A stretch of 64,000 nt of DNA from Geminicoccaceae bacterium (GCA_025999455.1 AP024683.1:1185501-1249500), one strand, 5' to 3'. Counted from the stretch's first letter, positions 25,413-35,180 are shown. Numbers and translations: made by a program. The notes: generated by a model not told the origin, from the sequence alone.

Positions 25413-26165
25413 ATGAACCGAATCGATCTCGCGGGGCGGCGGGCCGTGGTGACCGGCGGTGCCCAGGGGATCGGCCGGGCGATCGTCGAGCGGCTGCTCG
25501 ACTCGGGGGCGGCGGTCGCGATCTGGGACAAGGACCGGGCCCTCGCGGAAGCGACCGCGGGCGAGCTCGCCGGGCGCGGGCGGGTGACGGTCGAGGCGGT
25601 CGACGTCACGCGCTGGCCCGAGGTCGAGGCTGCCACCCGGGCGAGCACCGCGGCCATGGGCGGAATCGACATCCTGGTCTGCAACGCCGGGATCGCCGGC
25701 CCGACCGTGCCGCTCGTCGACTATCCGATCGAGGAATGGCAGCGGATCCTCGACATCGATCTCACCGGCGTCTTCCTCTGCCTCAAGGCCGTCGTGCCGC
25801 AGATGATCGCCCGCAACTGGGGGCGGATCGTCAACGTCGCCTCGATCGCGGGCAAGGAGGGCAACCCCAACGCCGCCGCCTACAGTGCCGCCAAGGCCGG
25901 GGTGATCGCGCTCACCAAGTCGCTCGGCAAGGAGCTCGCGGGTTACGACATCGCGGTCAACTGCATCACCCCGGCCGCGGCGCGGACCCGGATCTTCGAG
26001 CAGATGAGCGAGGAGCACATCCGCTACATGCTCTCGAAGATCCCGCGCGGCCGGTTCGTCGAGGTCCACGAGATCGCCGCCATGGTCGCCTGGCTCGTCT
26101 CGGCGGAGAACTCGTTCACGACGGGTGCGGTCTTCGACCTATCCGGTGGTCGCGCGACCTATTGA
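25413..26165 (+). CDS. Short-chain dehydrogenase/reductase (SDR)
   Basis: A 250-residue classical SDR. Cofactor motif TGGAQGIGRAI near residue 14, NAG motif CNAGIAG, catalytic Ser in VNVASIAG, and YSAAKAG with the Tyr-x3-Lys pair. WDKD after the second strand has an acidic residue that favours NAD over NADP. The C-terminal FTTGAVFDLSGGRATY is of the FabG-like sub-group that ends in a TGxxxxVDGG-type element. ATG at 25413 follows AGGGAGG. The substrate cannot be assigned; the next gene, 12 bp downstream, is unrelated (MarC). Confidence 0.87.
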   Translation: MNRIDLAGRRAVVTGGAQGIGRAIVERLLDSGAAVAIWDKDRALAEATAGELAGRGRVTVEAVDVTRWPEVEAATRASTAAMGGIDILVCNAGIAGPTVPLVDYPIEEWQRILDIDLTGVFLCLKAVVPQMIARNWGRIVNVASIAGKEGNPNAAAYSAAKAGVIALTKSLGKELAGYDIAVNCITPAAARTRIFEQMSEEHIRYMLSKIPRGRFVEVHEIAAMVAWLVSAENSFTTGAVFDLSGGRATY

Positions 26166-26177
26166 GCACCACCGCTC

Positions 26178-26804
26178 GTGCTCGAGGCCCTCTGGACGGC
26201 GCTCGTCGCGCTCCTCGTCACGGTCGATCCCTTGGGCCTCGTGCCGATCTTCGTGGCCCTCACCCCGGGCATGGACCAGGCCGAGCGGGCGGCCCTCGCG
26301 CGCCGTGCGGTGCTGCTCGCGAGCCTCGTGCTCGTGCTCTTCGCGCTCGCGGGCGAAGCGGTGCTCGGCTGGCTCGGGATCGGCATGCCGGCGTTCCGCG
26401 TGGCGGGTGGGCTCTTGCTCTTCCTGCTCGCCCTCGAGATGGTCTTCGAGCGCCGCGGCCGGCGCCGCTCCGACAGTGCCGAAGGGGTCGCCGACGATCG
26501 GCCGGTCGGCGATCTCGCGGTCTTCCCGATCGGCATCCCGCTGATCGCCGGGCCGGCCGCGATCACGACGACGATCCTCGTCGCCGACCGCTTCGGCGAC
26601 GGGCCCGGCGGCAGGCTGGCCGTGCTCGTGGCCGTGCTCGCGACGATGGCCGTGACCTGGGCGGCGCTCCTCGTCGCGGGGCGGATCGCCCGGGCGATGG
26701 GGCCGACCCTGATCGGGGTGGCCTCGCGGCTCTTGGGCCTCCTTCTGGGGGCCCTCGCGGCGCAGTACGTGCTCGACGGGCTCGCTCAGGTGTTCCGCGG
26801 CTAG
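26178..26804 (+). CDS. MarC family integral membrane protein
   Basis: A 208-residue protein with six membrane segments. The VTVDPLGLVPIFVALTPG motif in the first segment and loop and the mirrored IGIPLIAGPAAITTTI motif in the second half are the MarC/UPF0056 duplicated signature. The family is large and its transport role is unproven despite its name; MarC itself is not needed for multidrug resistance. GTG at 26178, 12 bp after the SDR stop; convergent with the HD-GYP gene, which it overlaps by 4 bp. Confidence 0.88.
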   Translation: MLEALWTALVALLVTVDPLGLVPIFVALTPGMDQAERAALARRAVLLASLVLVLFALAGEAVLGWLGIGMPAFRVAGGLLLFLLALEMVFERRGRRRSDSAEGVADDRPVGDLAVFPIGIPLIAGPAAITTTILVADRFGDGPGGRLAVLVAVLATMAVTWAALLVAGRIARAMGPTLIGVASRLLGLLLGALAAQYVLDGLAQVFRG

Positions 26805-28747
26805 GCGCGTTCGGGCCCGGCCTCGGCGAGTTCGGCTTCGAGGGCGGCGACGACCCGCGGGTCGTAGCGGTGCGGGTTCCGCTGCAAGACCGCCAGGACC
26901 TCGCCCGCCGGCAGTGCGTCACGGTAGGAGCGCGGCCGGGTGCGGGCGAGGAACACGTCGGCCACCGCGAGCACCCGACCGGCCGGGCCGATCGCCTCGC
27001 CGGCGAGGCCGCGCGGATAGCCCGAGCCGTCGAGCCGCTCGTGCATCTGGGCGATCGCCTCGGCGACCGGCAGGTCGAACTCCACACCGTCGAGGATCCT
27101 GAGCGCGTGTTCGACGTGCTCGCGCATCCGCCGCTGCTCCTCGGGATCGTGGCGCCCCTCTTTGGTGAGGAGCGCGCGCGGCACGAAGATCTTGCCGATC
27201 TGCGAGAGCTCGCCCGCGAGGCGCACGGTGGCGATCGTCGCGGGATCGAGGGCGAGGCGGATCGCGAGCCGCTCGGCGAGCTCGGCCAGAGCGCGGCTGT
27301 GGCCCAAGAGGTGGGGATCGGCGAGCTCGACGGCCCGCACGAGTGCCGCCACGGTCTGCTCCCGCCGCCGTTCGGCCGTTCGCCGGGCGAGGACGAGCTC
27401 GCTCGTGTCGCGGAGGACCCGAAGGAGCCGGGGGCGACCGGCCTCGTCGGGCAAGGCGAGGACGACCGCGTGGAGGATCCGCTCGCGTCCGCCGAACGAC
27501 AGCGCGAGCTCGGGCTCGACGGCGCTGCCGGCCGACCGCGCCCGTCGGTCGAGTGCCGCGAGGGCGGCGGCCGCCTCGGGCTCGAGCAGGGCGTCCAACC
27601 GGCGGCCGAGCAGCTCGCCCGTTCCGTGGCCCAGCCAGCCGGCGAGCGCCCGGTTCGCGAACAAGAGGCGCCTCTCCGCGTCCTCGAGCGCGATCGCGTC
27701 GGGGACCGCGCCCGTGACCTCGTCGAGCAGCCGGCGCTCGGCCTCGAGGCGACGCGCATGGGCTTCTTCCGCGGCGGCGCGCGCCCGCTCGTGGCGGGCC
27801 GCCTGGGCGGTGAGCAGGAGAAGGACGAGGGCGAGCGTGGCGAGCGAGAGGCCGCCGGCGAGCCCGCGCAGCGTCCAAGCCCAGCGCTCGACGGCCGCCG
27901 CGGCGATTCGCGGGTCGGCTTCCTGGACGACCGTCCAGGGCAGACTGCGCACCGGAGCCCGGACCCGGAGCGCGGCCGGCCCGCCGGGCGCGGTCACGGG
28001 CGTGGGCGGACCGAGCTCGAGGCGGCTGCCGTCGGGCTGGACGACCTCGAGGCGCGTGACGACGCCGGGGCCGTCGAGCGGTTGGGGGTCGAGCAGCCGG
28101 GCGAGCCGCTCCGCCGCCGGCGCCACGAGCAGGAGCGCCGCCCGCGACGGCTCGCCCGCGGCGGCTTCCGGGGCGGGAAGCGGCAGGCCGAGCACGAGCC
28201 TGCGGTCGGCCGGCCCGGTCTCGATCAGAAAGGCGGCGGGTCCACCCTTCTCGACCGCCCGGGCCACGTGCCGGCGCACCTCGGCGGGCAGGGCGGCGCC
28301 GCCGTCGCCCGCGAGCCAGCTGCCGTCGCGCGCCAGCAGACCCGCGGCGACGAGGGCGCTCCGCCGCGCCGTCTCCTCGAACAGGAGCGCCATGTAGGGC
28401 GCCTGCTCGGCGAGGGCGGAAGCGAGCCCGGGCTCGTCGCGCGCGAGCGCCGATTCGTGGGCGAACAGCCGGACGAGCTCCGAGCCGCCGAGCCGGCCGG
28501 CCAGGAGCTGCAGCCCGTCGACCCAGGTCGCGAGCGTTTCCGCCCGGCCGTGCGCCAGCGCGGCGAGCCGGGCCTCGAGGGCGGCGTATTCGGCGGCCCG
28601 ACGTTCGGCGATCAGTCGCTCGCAGCCCGTGGCGAGCGCGATCGCGGCGGCGCCGGCGAGGAGGAAGGCCGCGAGCCGGGTGGGCAACCGGCGGCGCGGC
28701 CGTTCGAGCGGCAAGGCCAGCTCGGGGGAGGCGAGAGCGGTGGTCAC
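26801..28747 (-). CDS. Membrane sensor with PAS and degenerate HD-GYP domain
   Basis: A 648-residue protein. TM1 is near residues 22-42, a large periplasmic sensor region runs to about residue 355, TM2 is LAGGLSLATLALVLLLL, then a PAS domain (LDEVTGAVPDAIALEDAERRLLFAN) and a C-terminal HD-GYP-like domain. DGSGYPRGLAGE is intact, but the HD pair reads ELSQIGKIFVP instead of HDIGK, and the HHE motif reads MHERLDG. Loss of these ligands suggests it binds rather than cleaves c-di-GMP. GTG at 28747 overlaps the LapG-like stop (GTGA), so the two proteins are probably coupled. Confidence 0.85.
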   Translation of the reverse strand: MTTALASPELALPLERPRRRLPTRLAAFLLAGAAAIALATGCERLIAERRAAEYAALEARLAALAHGRAETLATWVDGLQLLAGRLGGSELVRLFAHESALARDEPGLASALAEQAPYMALLFEETARRSALVAAGLLARDGSWLAGDGGAALPAEVRRHVARAVEKGGPAAFLIETGPADRRLVLGLPLPAPEAAAGEPSRAALLLVAPAAERLARLLDPQPLDGPGVVTRLEVVQPDGSRLELGPPTPVTAPGGPAALRVRAPVRSLPWTVVQEADPRIAAAAVERWAWTLRGLAGGLSLATLALVLLLLTAQAARHERARAAAEEAHARRLEAERRLLDEVTGAVPDAIALEDAERRLLFANRALAGWLGHGTGELLGRRLDALLEPEAAAALAALDRRARSAGSAVEPELALSFGGRERILHAVVLALPDEAGRPRLLRVLRDTSELVLARRTAERRREQTVAALVRAVELADPHLLGHSRALAELAERLAIRLALDPATIATVRLAGELSQIGKIFVPRALLTKEGRHDPEEQRRMREHVEHALRILDGVEFDLPVAEAIAQMHERLDGSGYPRGLAGEAIGPAGRVLAVADVFLARTRPRSYRDALPAGEVLAVLQRNPHRYDPRVVAALEAELAEAGPERA

Positions 28748-29448
28748 GGCGCGCTCGTCCGCCCGCCGAGCAGGAGGCGCGGGTCGATCCGCGCCGTGAG
28801 CGTGCTGTTGCTGCCGACGTGCGCCCAGCGCGCCTCCTCGTTGACCGAGTAATAAGGGACGTAGTGACCCAGGCGGTCGTGGCGGAGCACGGCGTTCGTC
28901 ACGTTGTCGAGGATCCAGATCGTCTCGTCGTCGCGGACCGCGAGGACGGCGTGGGCGAGGTCGCGCAGCGTGTCCTTGAGTACCACGAGGCGCAGCCGGT
29001 CGGCCGGCACACCGAGCTCGCGCAGCGAGAGATATTTGAAGATCGCGTAGTCCTCGCAATCCCCCGAGCGGGCGAGGAACTCGAGCGGCGTGGCCCAGTG
29101 GTCGCTCTTGCCCCAGTTCTGCTCGTCGGGCTTGTAGCGGTACTGGTTGGCGAACCGGTTGACTGCGTGGAGCTGCTCGATCAGCGGCGCACCGTCGAGC
29201 GATTTCAACAGGGCGCGCCAGGCGGCGGCACCCCGACCCGGGCAGCGGGCGGGGTCGAGCGCGCATTCCCGCCAGCGCGGCCGTTCGGCCTCGACCCGCT
29301 CGAGCACACCGCGCCATTGCGGCAGGGCGGCGAGCGAGGCGGCGCGGAACTCGCGGGTGCCGAACAGCCCGAACTCGACGGCATCCGCGGCCGAGGCGGC
29401 GGCCAAGAGGTTGGAGGCCACCACGAGGCCCCAGATCCTGCTGCGCAC
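28744..29448 (-). CDS. LapG-like transglutaminase-type cysteine protease
   Basis: A 234-residue periplasmic protease of the bacterial transglutaminase-like cysteine proteinase family. N-terminal hydrophobic segment IWGLVVASNLLAAASAADA. The catalytic triad is visible: Cys131 in SGDCEDYAIFKY, His166 in LAHAVLAV and Asp181 in ILDNVTN. The Glu and Asp after the Cys match the calcium ligands of LapG. In known systems LapG cleaves a large surface adhesin when freed by the c-di-GMP receptor LapD. No LapD gene is present; instead the stop overlaps a degenerate HD-GYP sensor. GTG at 29446-29448 follows GGGAGAG; an upstream extension is rejected. Confidence 0.86.
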   Translation of the reverse strand: MRSRIWGLVVASNLLAAASAADAVEFGLFGTREFRAASLAALPQWRGVLERVEAERPRWRECALDPARCPGRGAAAWRALLKSLDGAPLIEQLHAVNRFANQYRYKPDEQNWGKSDHWATPLEFLARSGDCEDYAIFKYLSLRELGVPADRLRLVVLKDTLRDLAHAVLAVRDDETIWILDNVTNAVLRHDRLGHYVPYYSVNEEARWAHVGSNSTLTARIDPRLLLGGRTSAP

Positions 29449-29707
29449 GGCGCTCTCCCGTTCCCGGCACCTTCTCGTCCGGGGGCAGGATCGGCGGGTG
29501 CGATGAACGATCCCTTTCGCGCCGCCGCCCGTGGCGGGTTCCACATATCGGGGTGCGCGAGTCACGCTCGGCCGACAGGCGCGGCCAGCTTCGGCGCGAG
29601 GTTTACAAGGGCCGGCTCGGCCGGCAGGATCGTCGCCGGTTCCAGGGATCGGCCGTGGCTGCCGGGGCCCGGACGGCCGCGGCGGCTCAGCGGAGGAGGC
29701 TAGAGCG

Positions 29708-30727
29708 ATGCCGGCGAGGACGATCGCAGGGGCGCTTTTGGGCGTGCTGGCACTTTGGGGTGCCGGCAGCGCCGCTGCCAAAGAAGTGACGATCGGCTAC
29801 CAGCTGATCTACAGCCCCTGGGGGGTGCCGATCACCCAGGGCCGGTTCGAGAAGGAGACCGGCTACAGCATCAAGTGGGTGAAGTTCGACAGTGGCGCCA
29901 AGGTCTCGACCGCGATGGCCTCGGGCGACGTGCAGATCGGCGTGATGGGCTCGAGCCCGATCACCGCCACGGTGAGCCGCGGTGTGGACGTCGTGCTGTT
30001 CTGGATCCTCGACGACATCGCCGCCTCCGAGGCGCTCGTCGTGCGCAACGGCTCGGGGATCGACCCCAAGGATCCGAAGACACTGATCGGCAAGAAGATC
30101 GCCACACCGTTCGTCTCGACGGCGCATTTCCACACGCTCTTCGCCCTCGAGGTGTGGGGCATCGACCCCAAGAGGGTCGAGGTGTTGAACATGCAGCCGA
30201 ACCAGATCGCCGCCGCCTGGGAGCGCGGCGACATCGACGCGGCCTATGTCTGGGACCCGGCGCTCGCCCGCATCAAGCGGAACGGGCAGGTGATGATCGA
30301 CAGCGCGGTGCTCGCCGAAAAGGGCAAGCCGACCTTCGACGGGCTCGTGGTCAGCCGCGAGTGGGCCGAGAAGAACAAGGACTTCATGGCCAAGTTCGTG
30401 AAGATCATCGCCGAGGCGGACGAGCATTACCGCAAGAACAAGGCCGCCTGGACGCCCGACTCGGCCGAGGTCAAGGCCCTCGTGAGCCTGTTCGGCGGTG
30501 AGCCCGCGGACGTGCCGCCCTCGCTCGCGCTCTACGGCTTCCCGACCCTCGAGGAGCAAGCCTCGAAGAAATGGCTGGGTGGCGGCAAGGAGAGCGGAGC
30601 TGCGCGCACGCTCGCGGCCACCGCCGAGTTCCTCAAGGCGCAGGGCCGGATCGACACCGTGCTCCCCGACTATTCGAAGTTCGTCACGCCGGCCTACGTC
30701 GAAGCGGCGATGAAGCTGGCCAAATAG
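29708..30727 (+). CDS. tauA: Taurine/sulfonate ABC transporter substrate-binding protein
   Basis: A 339-residue periplasmic protein with signal peptide at residues 1-24 ([20 protein letters not shown]). The [20 protein letters not shown] start of the mature part and [16 protein letters not shown] and [22 protein letters not shown] stretches match TauA-type binding proteins. ATG at 29708 follows GAGGAGGC. First gene of a three-gene operon; the downstream GTG of the ATPase overlaps its TAG. Taurine is the best guess; other alkanesulfonates or nitrate-like ligands share this fold. No TauD dioxygenase is present here. Confidence 0.86.
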   Translation: MPARTIAGALLGVLALWGAGSAAAKEVTIGYQLIYSPWGVPITQGRFEKETGYSIKWVKFDSGAKVSTAMASGDVQIGVMGSSPITATVSRGVDVVLFWILDDIAASEALVVRNGSGIDPKDPKTLIGKKIATPFVSTAHFHTLFALEVWGIDPKRVEVLNMQPNQIAAAWERGDIDAAYVWDPALARIKRNGQVMIDSAVLAEKGKPTFDGLVVSREWAEKNKDFMAKFVKIIAEADEHYRKNKAAWTPDSAEVKALVSLFGGEPADVPPSLALYGFPTLEEQASKKWLGGGKESGAARTLAATAEFLKAQGRIDTVLPDYSKFVTPAYVEAAMKLAK

Positions 30728-31599
30728 TGCGGGCACGGGCCGCCACGGACGCCCGCCCGGAGCCTCCCCCGGCCGCGCCCCGCGCCCGGCCGGGGCTCGA
30801 GGCGCGCGGCGTGAGCGTCGTCTACCCGGGTCCGGCCGGGCGGGCGGTCCACGCCCTCGACCGGATCGACCTCGCGATCGCCCCGGGCGAGCTCGTCGTC
30901 GCACTCGGCGCCTCGGGCTGCGGCAAGACCACGCTGCTCAACGTCATGGCCGGCTTCATCCGGCCGAGCGCCGGCGAGGTCCTGCTCGACGGCCGGCCGA
31001 TCACCGGCCCGGGCCGCGATCGGGGCGTGGTGTTCCAGCGCCACGCCCTCCTGCCCTGGCTCGACGTGCTCGGCAACGTCGCCTTCGGCCTCAAGCTCCA
31101 GGGCGTGCCCCGGCGGGAGCGCGAGGAGGTGGCGCGGCGCAACCTCGCCCTCGTCCATCTCGAGGAGTTCGCCCGGCACAAGATCTACCAGCTCTCGGGC
31201 GGGATGCAGCAACGGGTCGGCCTCGCCCGGGCGCTCACCAGCGACCCGGCGATGCTGCTCATGGACGAGCCTCTGGGTGCCCTCGACGCCTTGACCCGCG
31301 AGTCGATGCAGGAGCTGATCCTCGAGGTCTGGCAGAAGACCGGCAAGATGGTCTTCTTCATCACCCACAGCGTCGAGGAGGCGCTCTTCCTCGCGACCCG
31401 GCTCGTCGTCATGTCACCACGGCCGGGGCGGATCCGCGAGATGTGGGAGCTCGACTTCTCGCGGCGCTGGCTCGAGCGGCGGGATTCCCGGGCGATCAAG
31501 TCGATGCCCGAGTTCATCCGGATGCGCGAGCGGGTGCTCGACATCATCTTCGGCGACGAGCGCGCAGCCGAGCCGCGGGCAGGCGGGCGTGGCGACTGA
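30727..31599 (+). CDS. tauB: Taurine-type ABC transporter ATPase
   Basis: A 290-residue ATPase. Walker [11 protein letters not shown]-loop [11 protein letters not shown], signature [15 protein letters not shown], Walker [15 protein letters not shown] and H-loop [10 protein letters not shown] are all intact. GTG at 30727 overlaps the TAG of the binding protein gene (TAGTG). The C-terminus overlaps the permease start by 11 bp. Cytoplasmic power unit of the transporter. Confidence 0.9.
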   Translation: MRARAATDARPEPPPAAPRARPGLEARGVSVVYPGPAGRAVHALDRIDLAIAPGELVVALGASGCGKTTLLNVMAGFIRPSAGEVLLDGRPITGPGRDRGVVFQRHALLPWLDVLGNVAFGLKLQGVPRREREEVARRNLALVHLEEFARHKIYQLSGGMQQRVGLARALTSDPAMLLMDEPLGALDALTRESMQELILEVWQKTGKMVFFITHSVEEALFLATRLVVMSPRPGRIREMWELDFSRRWLERRDSRAIKSMPEFIRMRERVLDIIFGDERAAEPRAGGRGD

Positions 31600-32434
31600 G
31601 CCGGTCCGCTGGCCGTTCCGGCAGCGCGCCGGGCCGGCCGACCCGGGCAAGGCCTACGGCGCGCCGGGCGAGGGGCGAAGCGGGCTCGTGAGCCTCGCCA
31701 CCGTGCTCGGGCTTCTCTTCCTCTGGTGGGCGGTGACCGCGGCCGGGCTCATCAAGCCGCTCTTCCTGCCCTCGCCGCAATCGGTCGTGCAGCGCTTCTT
31801 CCGGGTCCTGGAGGAGGGCTTCGGCGGGGTCAGCCTCTGGGCTCACACGGCCGCGAGCCTCTGGCGGGTCTTCGCCTCCTTCGCCCTCGCCTGCGTGACC
31901 GCGATCCCGATCGGCATCGCCATGGGCGTCAACCGCTGGGCGCGCGGGATCTTCGACCCGCCGATCGAGTTCTACCGGCCGATCCCCCCTCTGGCCTACC
32001 TGCCCTTGACGGTCATCTGGTTCGGGATCGAGGAGCTGCAGAAGATCGTCTTGATCTACCTCGCGATCTTCGCGCCGATGGCCCTCTCCGCCCGGGCCGG
32101 CGTCAAGAGCGTCACGATCGAACAGATCCACGCCGCTTATTCGATGGGCGCGAGCCGCGGCCAGGTGGTCCTACACGTGATTCTGCCGGCGGCCCTGCCC
32201 GAGATCCTCACGGGGATGCGGATCGGCATCGGCTTCGGCTGGACGACGCTCGTCGCGGCCGAGATCGTCGCGGCCAAGGCGGGGCTCGGCTCGATGGTCT
32301 GGAACGCGGCCGAGTTCCTCGTCACCGAGGTCGTGATCATGGGGATCGTGATCATCGGCGCGATCGCCTGGGCGTTCGATCTCCTGATGCGGCGGATCGA
32401 GGCCTGGGCGGTGCCCTGGAAGGGCAGGATCTGA
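31589..32434 (+). CDS. tauC: Taurine-type ABC transporter permease
   Basis: A 281-residue permease with six membrane segments. The EAA-type loop [25 protein letters not shown] follows the [19 protein letters not shown] stretch, typical of the TauC/SsuC group. GTG at 31589, overlapping the ATPase gene. It ends 30 bp before the convergent RTX-lipase gene; no clear terminator lies between. Confidence 0.9.
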   Translation: MATEPVRWPFRQRAGPADPGKAYGAPGEGRSGLVSLATVLGLLFLWWAVTAAGLIKPLFLPSPQSVVQRFFRVLEEGFGGVSLWAHTAASLWRVFASFALACVTAIPIGIAMGVNRWARGIFDPPIEFYRPIPPLAYLPLTVIWFGIEELQKIVLIYLAIFAPMALSARAGVKSVTIEQIHAAYSMGASRGQVVLHVILPAALPEILTGMRIGIGFGWTTLVAAEIVAAKAGLGSMVWNAAEFLVTEVVIMGIVIIGAIAWAFDLLMRRIEAWAVPWKGRI

Positions 32435-32464
32435 GCCCTCCCGGGCACCGCCTCGGCCGGCCGC

Positions 32465-33904
32465 TCAGCCGACCCCGGGGTCGGAGGCGATCAGGCCGTC
32501 GAGCCGGACCCGGCCCGGGGCGCCGGCCGCCTCGGCGATCGGGACCGTGCTGCCGTCGGCGAACTCGAGGAGCTCGACATCACGCAAGATGGCGAGCTGC
32601 CCGACACCCCGCTCGCGCACGATCGCCGTGTCGCCCAGGACCCGGATCCGGAAATCGCCGGGGTCACCCGGGAGCACCGCGGTGTCGGTGCCGGCGCCAC
32701 CCCGGATCGCGTCGAACCCGCGGCTCACGAAGATCCGATCGTCGCCCGCCCCGCCGTCGACCAGGTCGAGGCCGGCGCCGCCGTCGAGGATGTCGTTGCC
32801 GGCGCCACCCTCGAGCCGGTCGGCACCGGCGCCGCCGCCCAGCCTGTTGGCCTGGTCGTTGCCGACCAGCCGATCGGCACCGCGGCCACCCAGCACGACC
32901 TCGAGCGCGCCGCCCGTGGCTTCGAGCACGTCCCCCTTGGCGCTGCCGAGGACGAAGCGGGTGCCGGCCGGCAAGGAGAGCCACCGCTCCGGCTCCCCGA
33001 GACGGTCCTCCACCCCCGGTACGATCCGCTCGGCCTCGGCGAGGAGGAGGGCGGTGTCGCCGTAGGCCGCGAATTGGTGCTCGATCTTGAGCGACGGATC
33101 GAGGGCCGCGGCCAGGATCTCCTCGGGCGTGTCGAGATCGGTCGGCTGGAAGGGCGGCAGGCTCGCCTCGGGTCGGCTCACCACCGCGTCGACCCCCTCG
33201 CGCCGCACGCCGAAGAAGGCGAAGAGCGGGCTCAAGTCCGACAGCCGCGCCACGAAATCGTCGCTGTGCACGACGTGCAGCATGTCGGCGAAGCCGCTCG
33301 TGCCGCGCGAGCCGGGCTGGCCGAAGGTGATCGTTTGGGTGATCGCCGCGAGGGGCGTGGGCGCCACGACGGCGTGGGTGAGCTGCTCGGCGATGATCCC
33401 GCCCGAGCTGTGGCCGGTCAGGAGGATCCGCTCGATCCCGTTGGCGGGGTTACCGGCATATTGGAGGGCCGCCACGACCAAGGGAGCGTGCGCCGCGGCG
33501 TAGGCGTCCCAGCCGAAGGCGCCGGTCGCCGGGTCTCGGCCGCCTTGGAAGGCGAACTCCCGATCGCCCTCGTCGGTGCCGCGGAACGCGATCGCCAGCG
33601 TCTTCGCGCCTTCGAGCTCGCCCACGTAGACGTGCGCGGCCTAGCCGATCGGCCGCAGATCCTCGGGTGCCAGCGGCGACAGATCGACGAGCTGCACGCC
33701 GTTCGGCGCGATCCCCGGCAAGTCGAGCGGGATCCAACCCCGCATCGGTGCCGTGCCGAGGAAGGAGTCCTTCACCTTGTAGAAAGCCGTGTCGAAATAG
33801 GCGTCGTTCGAGAGTGCGGCCGCCTCGAGCAGCAACGGATTGTCGACGATCCCGTCGGGTTGGAATTTCTTGCCCTTGGCCCCGACGGTCTCGGTCTTCG
33901 CCAT
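32465..33904 (-). pseudogene. RTX-repeat lipase-like gene split by an in-frame TAG
   Basis: A single reading frame of 480 codons interrupted only by TAG at 33641-33643. The first part (33641-33904, 87 residues, starting MAKTETVGAKGKKF) has the LLEAAALSNDAYFD start common in class-3-lipase-like proteins. The second part (from GTG at 33625) carries IAFRGTDEGDREF, the nucleophile motif LLTGHSSGGIIAE and, at about 32732-32890, five to six RTX nonapeptides (GGAGNDILDGGAG type). The sequence on either side of the TAG reads as one protein (ELEGAK follows HVYVG). Either a nonsense mutation, a readthrough product, or a base error. The second half could be translated alone, but without its N-terminus. 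Confidence 0.8.
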
Positions 33905-34046
33905 GCGTTTCTCCCGACCGGACGATCCGGTTCGGGGCGAGGATAGCTTGGCCCGATTTCTGCTATTTGTGCGACCTGTTGCCGCAAGCCATCAATGCGT
34001 TGCGCCGGCGCAACGAAGGGCTAGACCCGAACGCTCCGCGAGGCGA

Positions 34047-35129
34047 TCAGCGCGCGGCGAGGGCCAAGGCGCCGGCCGGGGTCCGCTCGCGGTCGACGAG
34101 CCAATGGGTCGCCCCGGCGCCGAGCCACATGCTGAACAAAGCGAGCCAGGCGGCGGTGGCGAACACGGCCCCGCCCGAGACCCCGGCGCCCACGGCGCAG
34201 CCGCCTGCGAGCATCGCCCCGAAGCCCATCATCGCCGCCCCGGCGATGTAGCGGCGCATGCTCTGCCCGCCCTCGAAGCCCTGCAGCTTCAGCTCGCGCG
34301 CCCGGAAGGCCGCCAGGAACGAGCCCAAGACGACGCCGGGCACGAGACCCACGTCGAAGTCGACGCTCTGGCTCGACGGTGCGAGCACGAGCATGAGCAT
34401 GTCGGCCGAGGGGCCGCTGAAGCTGATGCTCTTGATCGCCACCGGCTCGAAGGAGAGGGCGGCGAGGCTTGAGGTGAACCACCAGGCCGCCGCCACGGCC
34501 ACACCCACGCCCGCCGCACCGATCCAGGCCCGCGCCCCGATCCGGTGCGCAAGCCCGACGAAAACGGCGATCGCGAGGCAGGCGAGGCCGATCCCGAGCC
34601 CCGCGGCCCGGTCGAGCCCGAGGAGCGCCAAGAGGTTCGTGATCTCGCTGCCCTCGACCACCCATTGCCCGGCCAGGACCTCGCGGAGAGGGGCGAGGGC
34701 GCCGCGCAGCGAGGCCTGCGCCACCACGGCGAAGACGAGACCGGAGACGAGCGCGCGGAGATTGCCGGTCGCCGAGAGCACGAGCAGCCGGGAGGGGCAG
34801 CCACGGGTCAGCATCATGCCGGCGCCGACCAGAAGACCGCCCAGGATCGCCCCGGAAAGGCTCGCCCGGGGCGCGAGCTGCCGCGCCTCGGCGAGATCGG
34901 CGGCACCGACCAGGACGAGGGTCTGGGTCGCCGTGACCGCGGCGCCGAACGCCAAGAGCCAGACGGCGAACTTCGGGCCGAGCTTGCCTTCGGCGAACTC
35001 GATGACGGCCGAGCGCAGACAGAAACGCGAGCCCTGCGCCGCGGCCCCGAACAGGAGCCCGACGATGAGGCCGCCCAGAACCGCCGTGACCGGCTCGCCC
35101 AGGCGATCGAGGAGAAGCTCCACGGCCAT
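34047..35129 (-). CDS. YeeE/YedE family sulfur-compound transporter
   Basis: A 360-residue polytopic membrane protein with paired repeats. The three conserved Cys motifs of the family are present: QGSRFCLRSAVIE, TRGCPSRLLVL and AGGCAVGAGVSGG. TsuA, the characterised member, imports thiosulfate through such Cys. ATG at 35127-35129 follows GGGAGTGGCGCAG; the 12-codon extension to 35165 would read through the promoter and inverted repeat and is rejected. The nearby tauABC and soeABC genes support a sulfur role. Exact substrate unknown. Confidence 0.87.
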   Translation of the reverse strand: MAVELLLDRLGEPVTAVLGGLIVGLLFGAAAQGSRFCLRSAVIEFAEGKLGPKFAVWLLAFGAAVTATQTLVLVGAADLAEARQLAPRASLSGAILGGLLVGAGMMLTRGCPSRLLVLSATGNLRALVSGLVFAVVAQASLRGALAPLREVLAGQWVVEGSEITNLLALLGLDRAAGLGIGLACLAIAVFVGLAHRIGARAWIGAAGVGVAVAAAWWFTSSLAALSFEPVAIKSISFSGPSADMLMLVLAPSSQSVDFDVGLVPGVVLGSFLAAFRARELKLQGFEGGQSMRRYIAGAAMMGFGAMLAGGCAVGAGVSGGAVFATAAWLALFSMWLGAGATHWLVDRERTPAGALALAAR

Positions 35130-35151
35130 CTGCGCCACTCCCGCGGCCCCT

Positions 35152-35180
35152 AATCTACTTTTCACAATTGTAGATTTCGA
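35152..35180 (-). promoter_or_regulatory. yeeE-type promoter with 25-bp inverted repeat
   Basis: On the minus strand TCGAAA (35175-35180) and TAGATT (35152-35157) are separated by 17 bp and form a plausible -35/-10 pair. The perfect arms AATCTAC (35152-35158) and GTAGATT (35170-35176), 11 bp apart, overlap both boxes. The stretch is strikingly AT-rich for this genome. A sulfur-responsive repressor is a natural candidate, but no regulator gene is adjacent. Confidence 0.6.

Noticed and set aside
33641-33904. Independent 87-residue gene upstream of the RTX-lipase part
   Set aside because: It shares frame and family pattern with the downstream part and is best read as its N-terminus cut by TAG.
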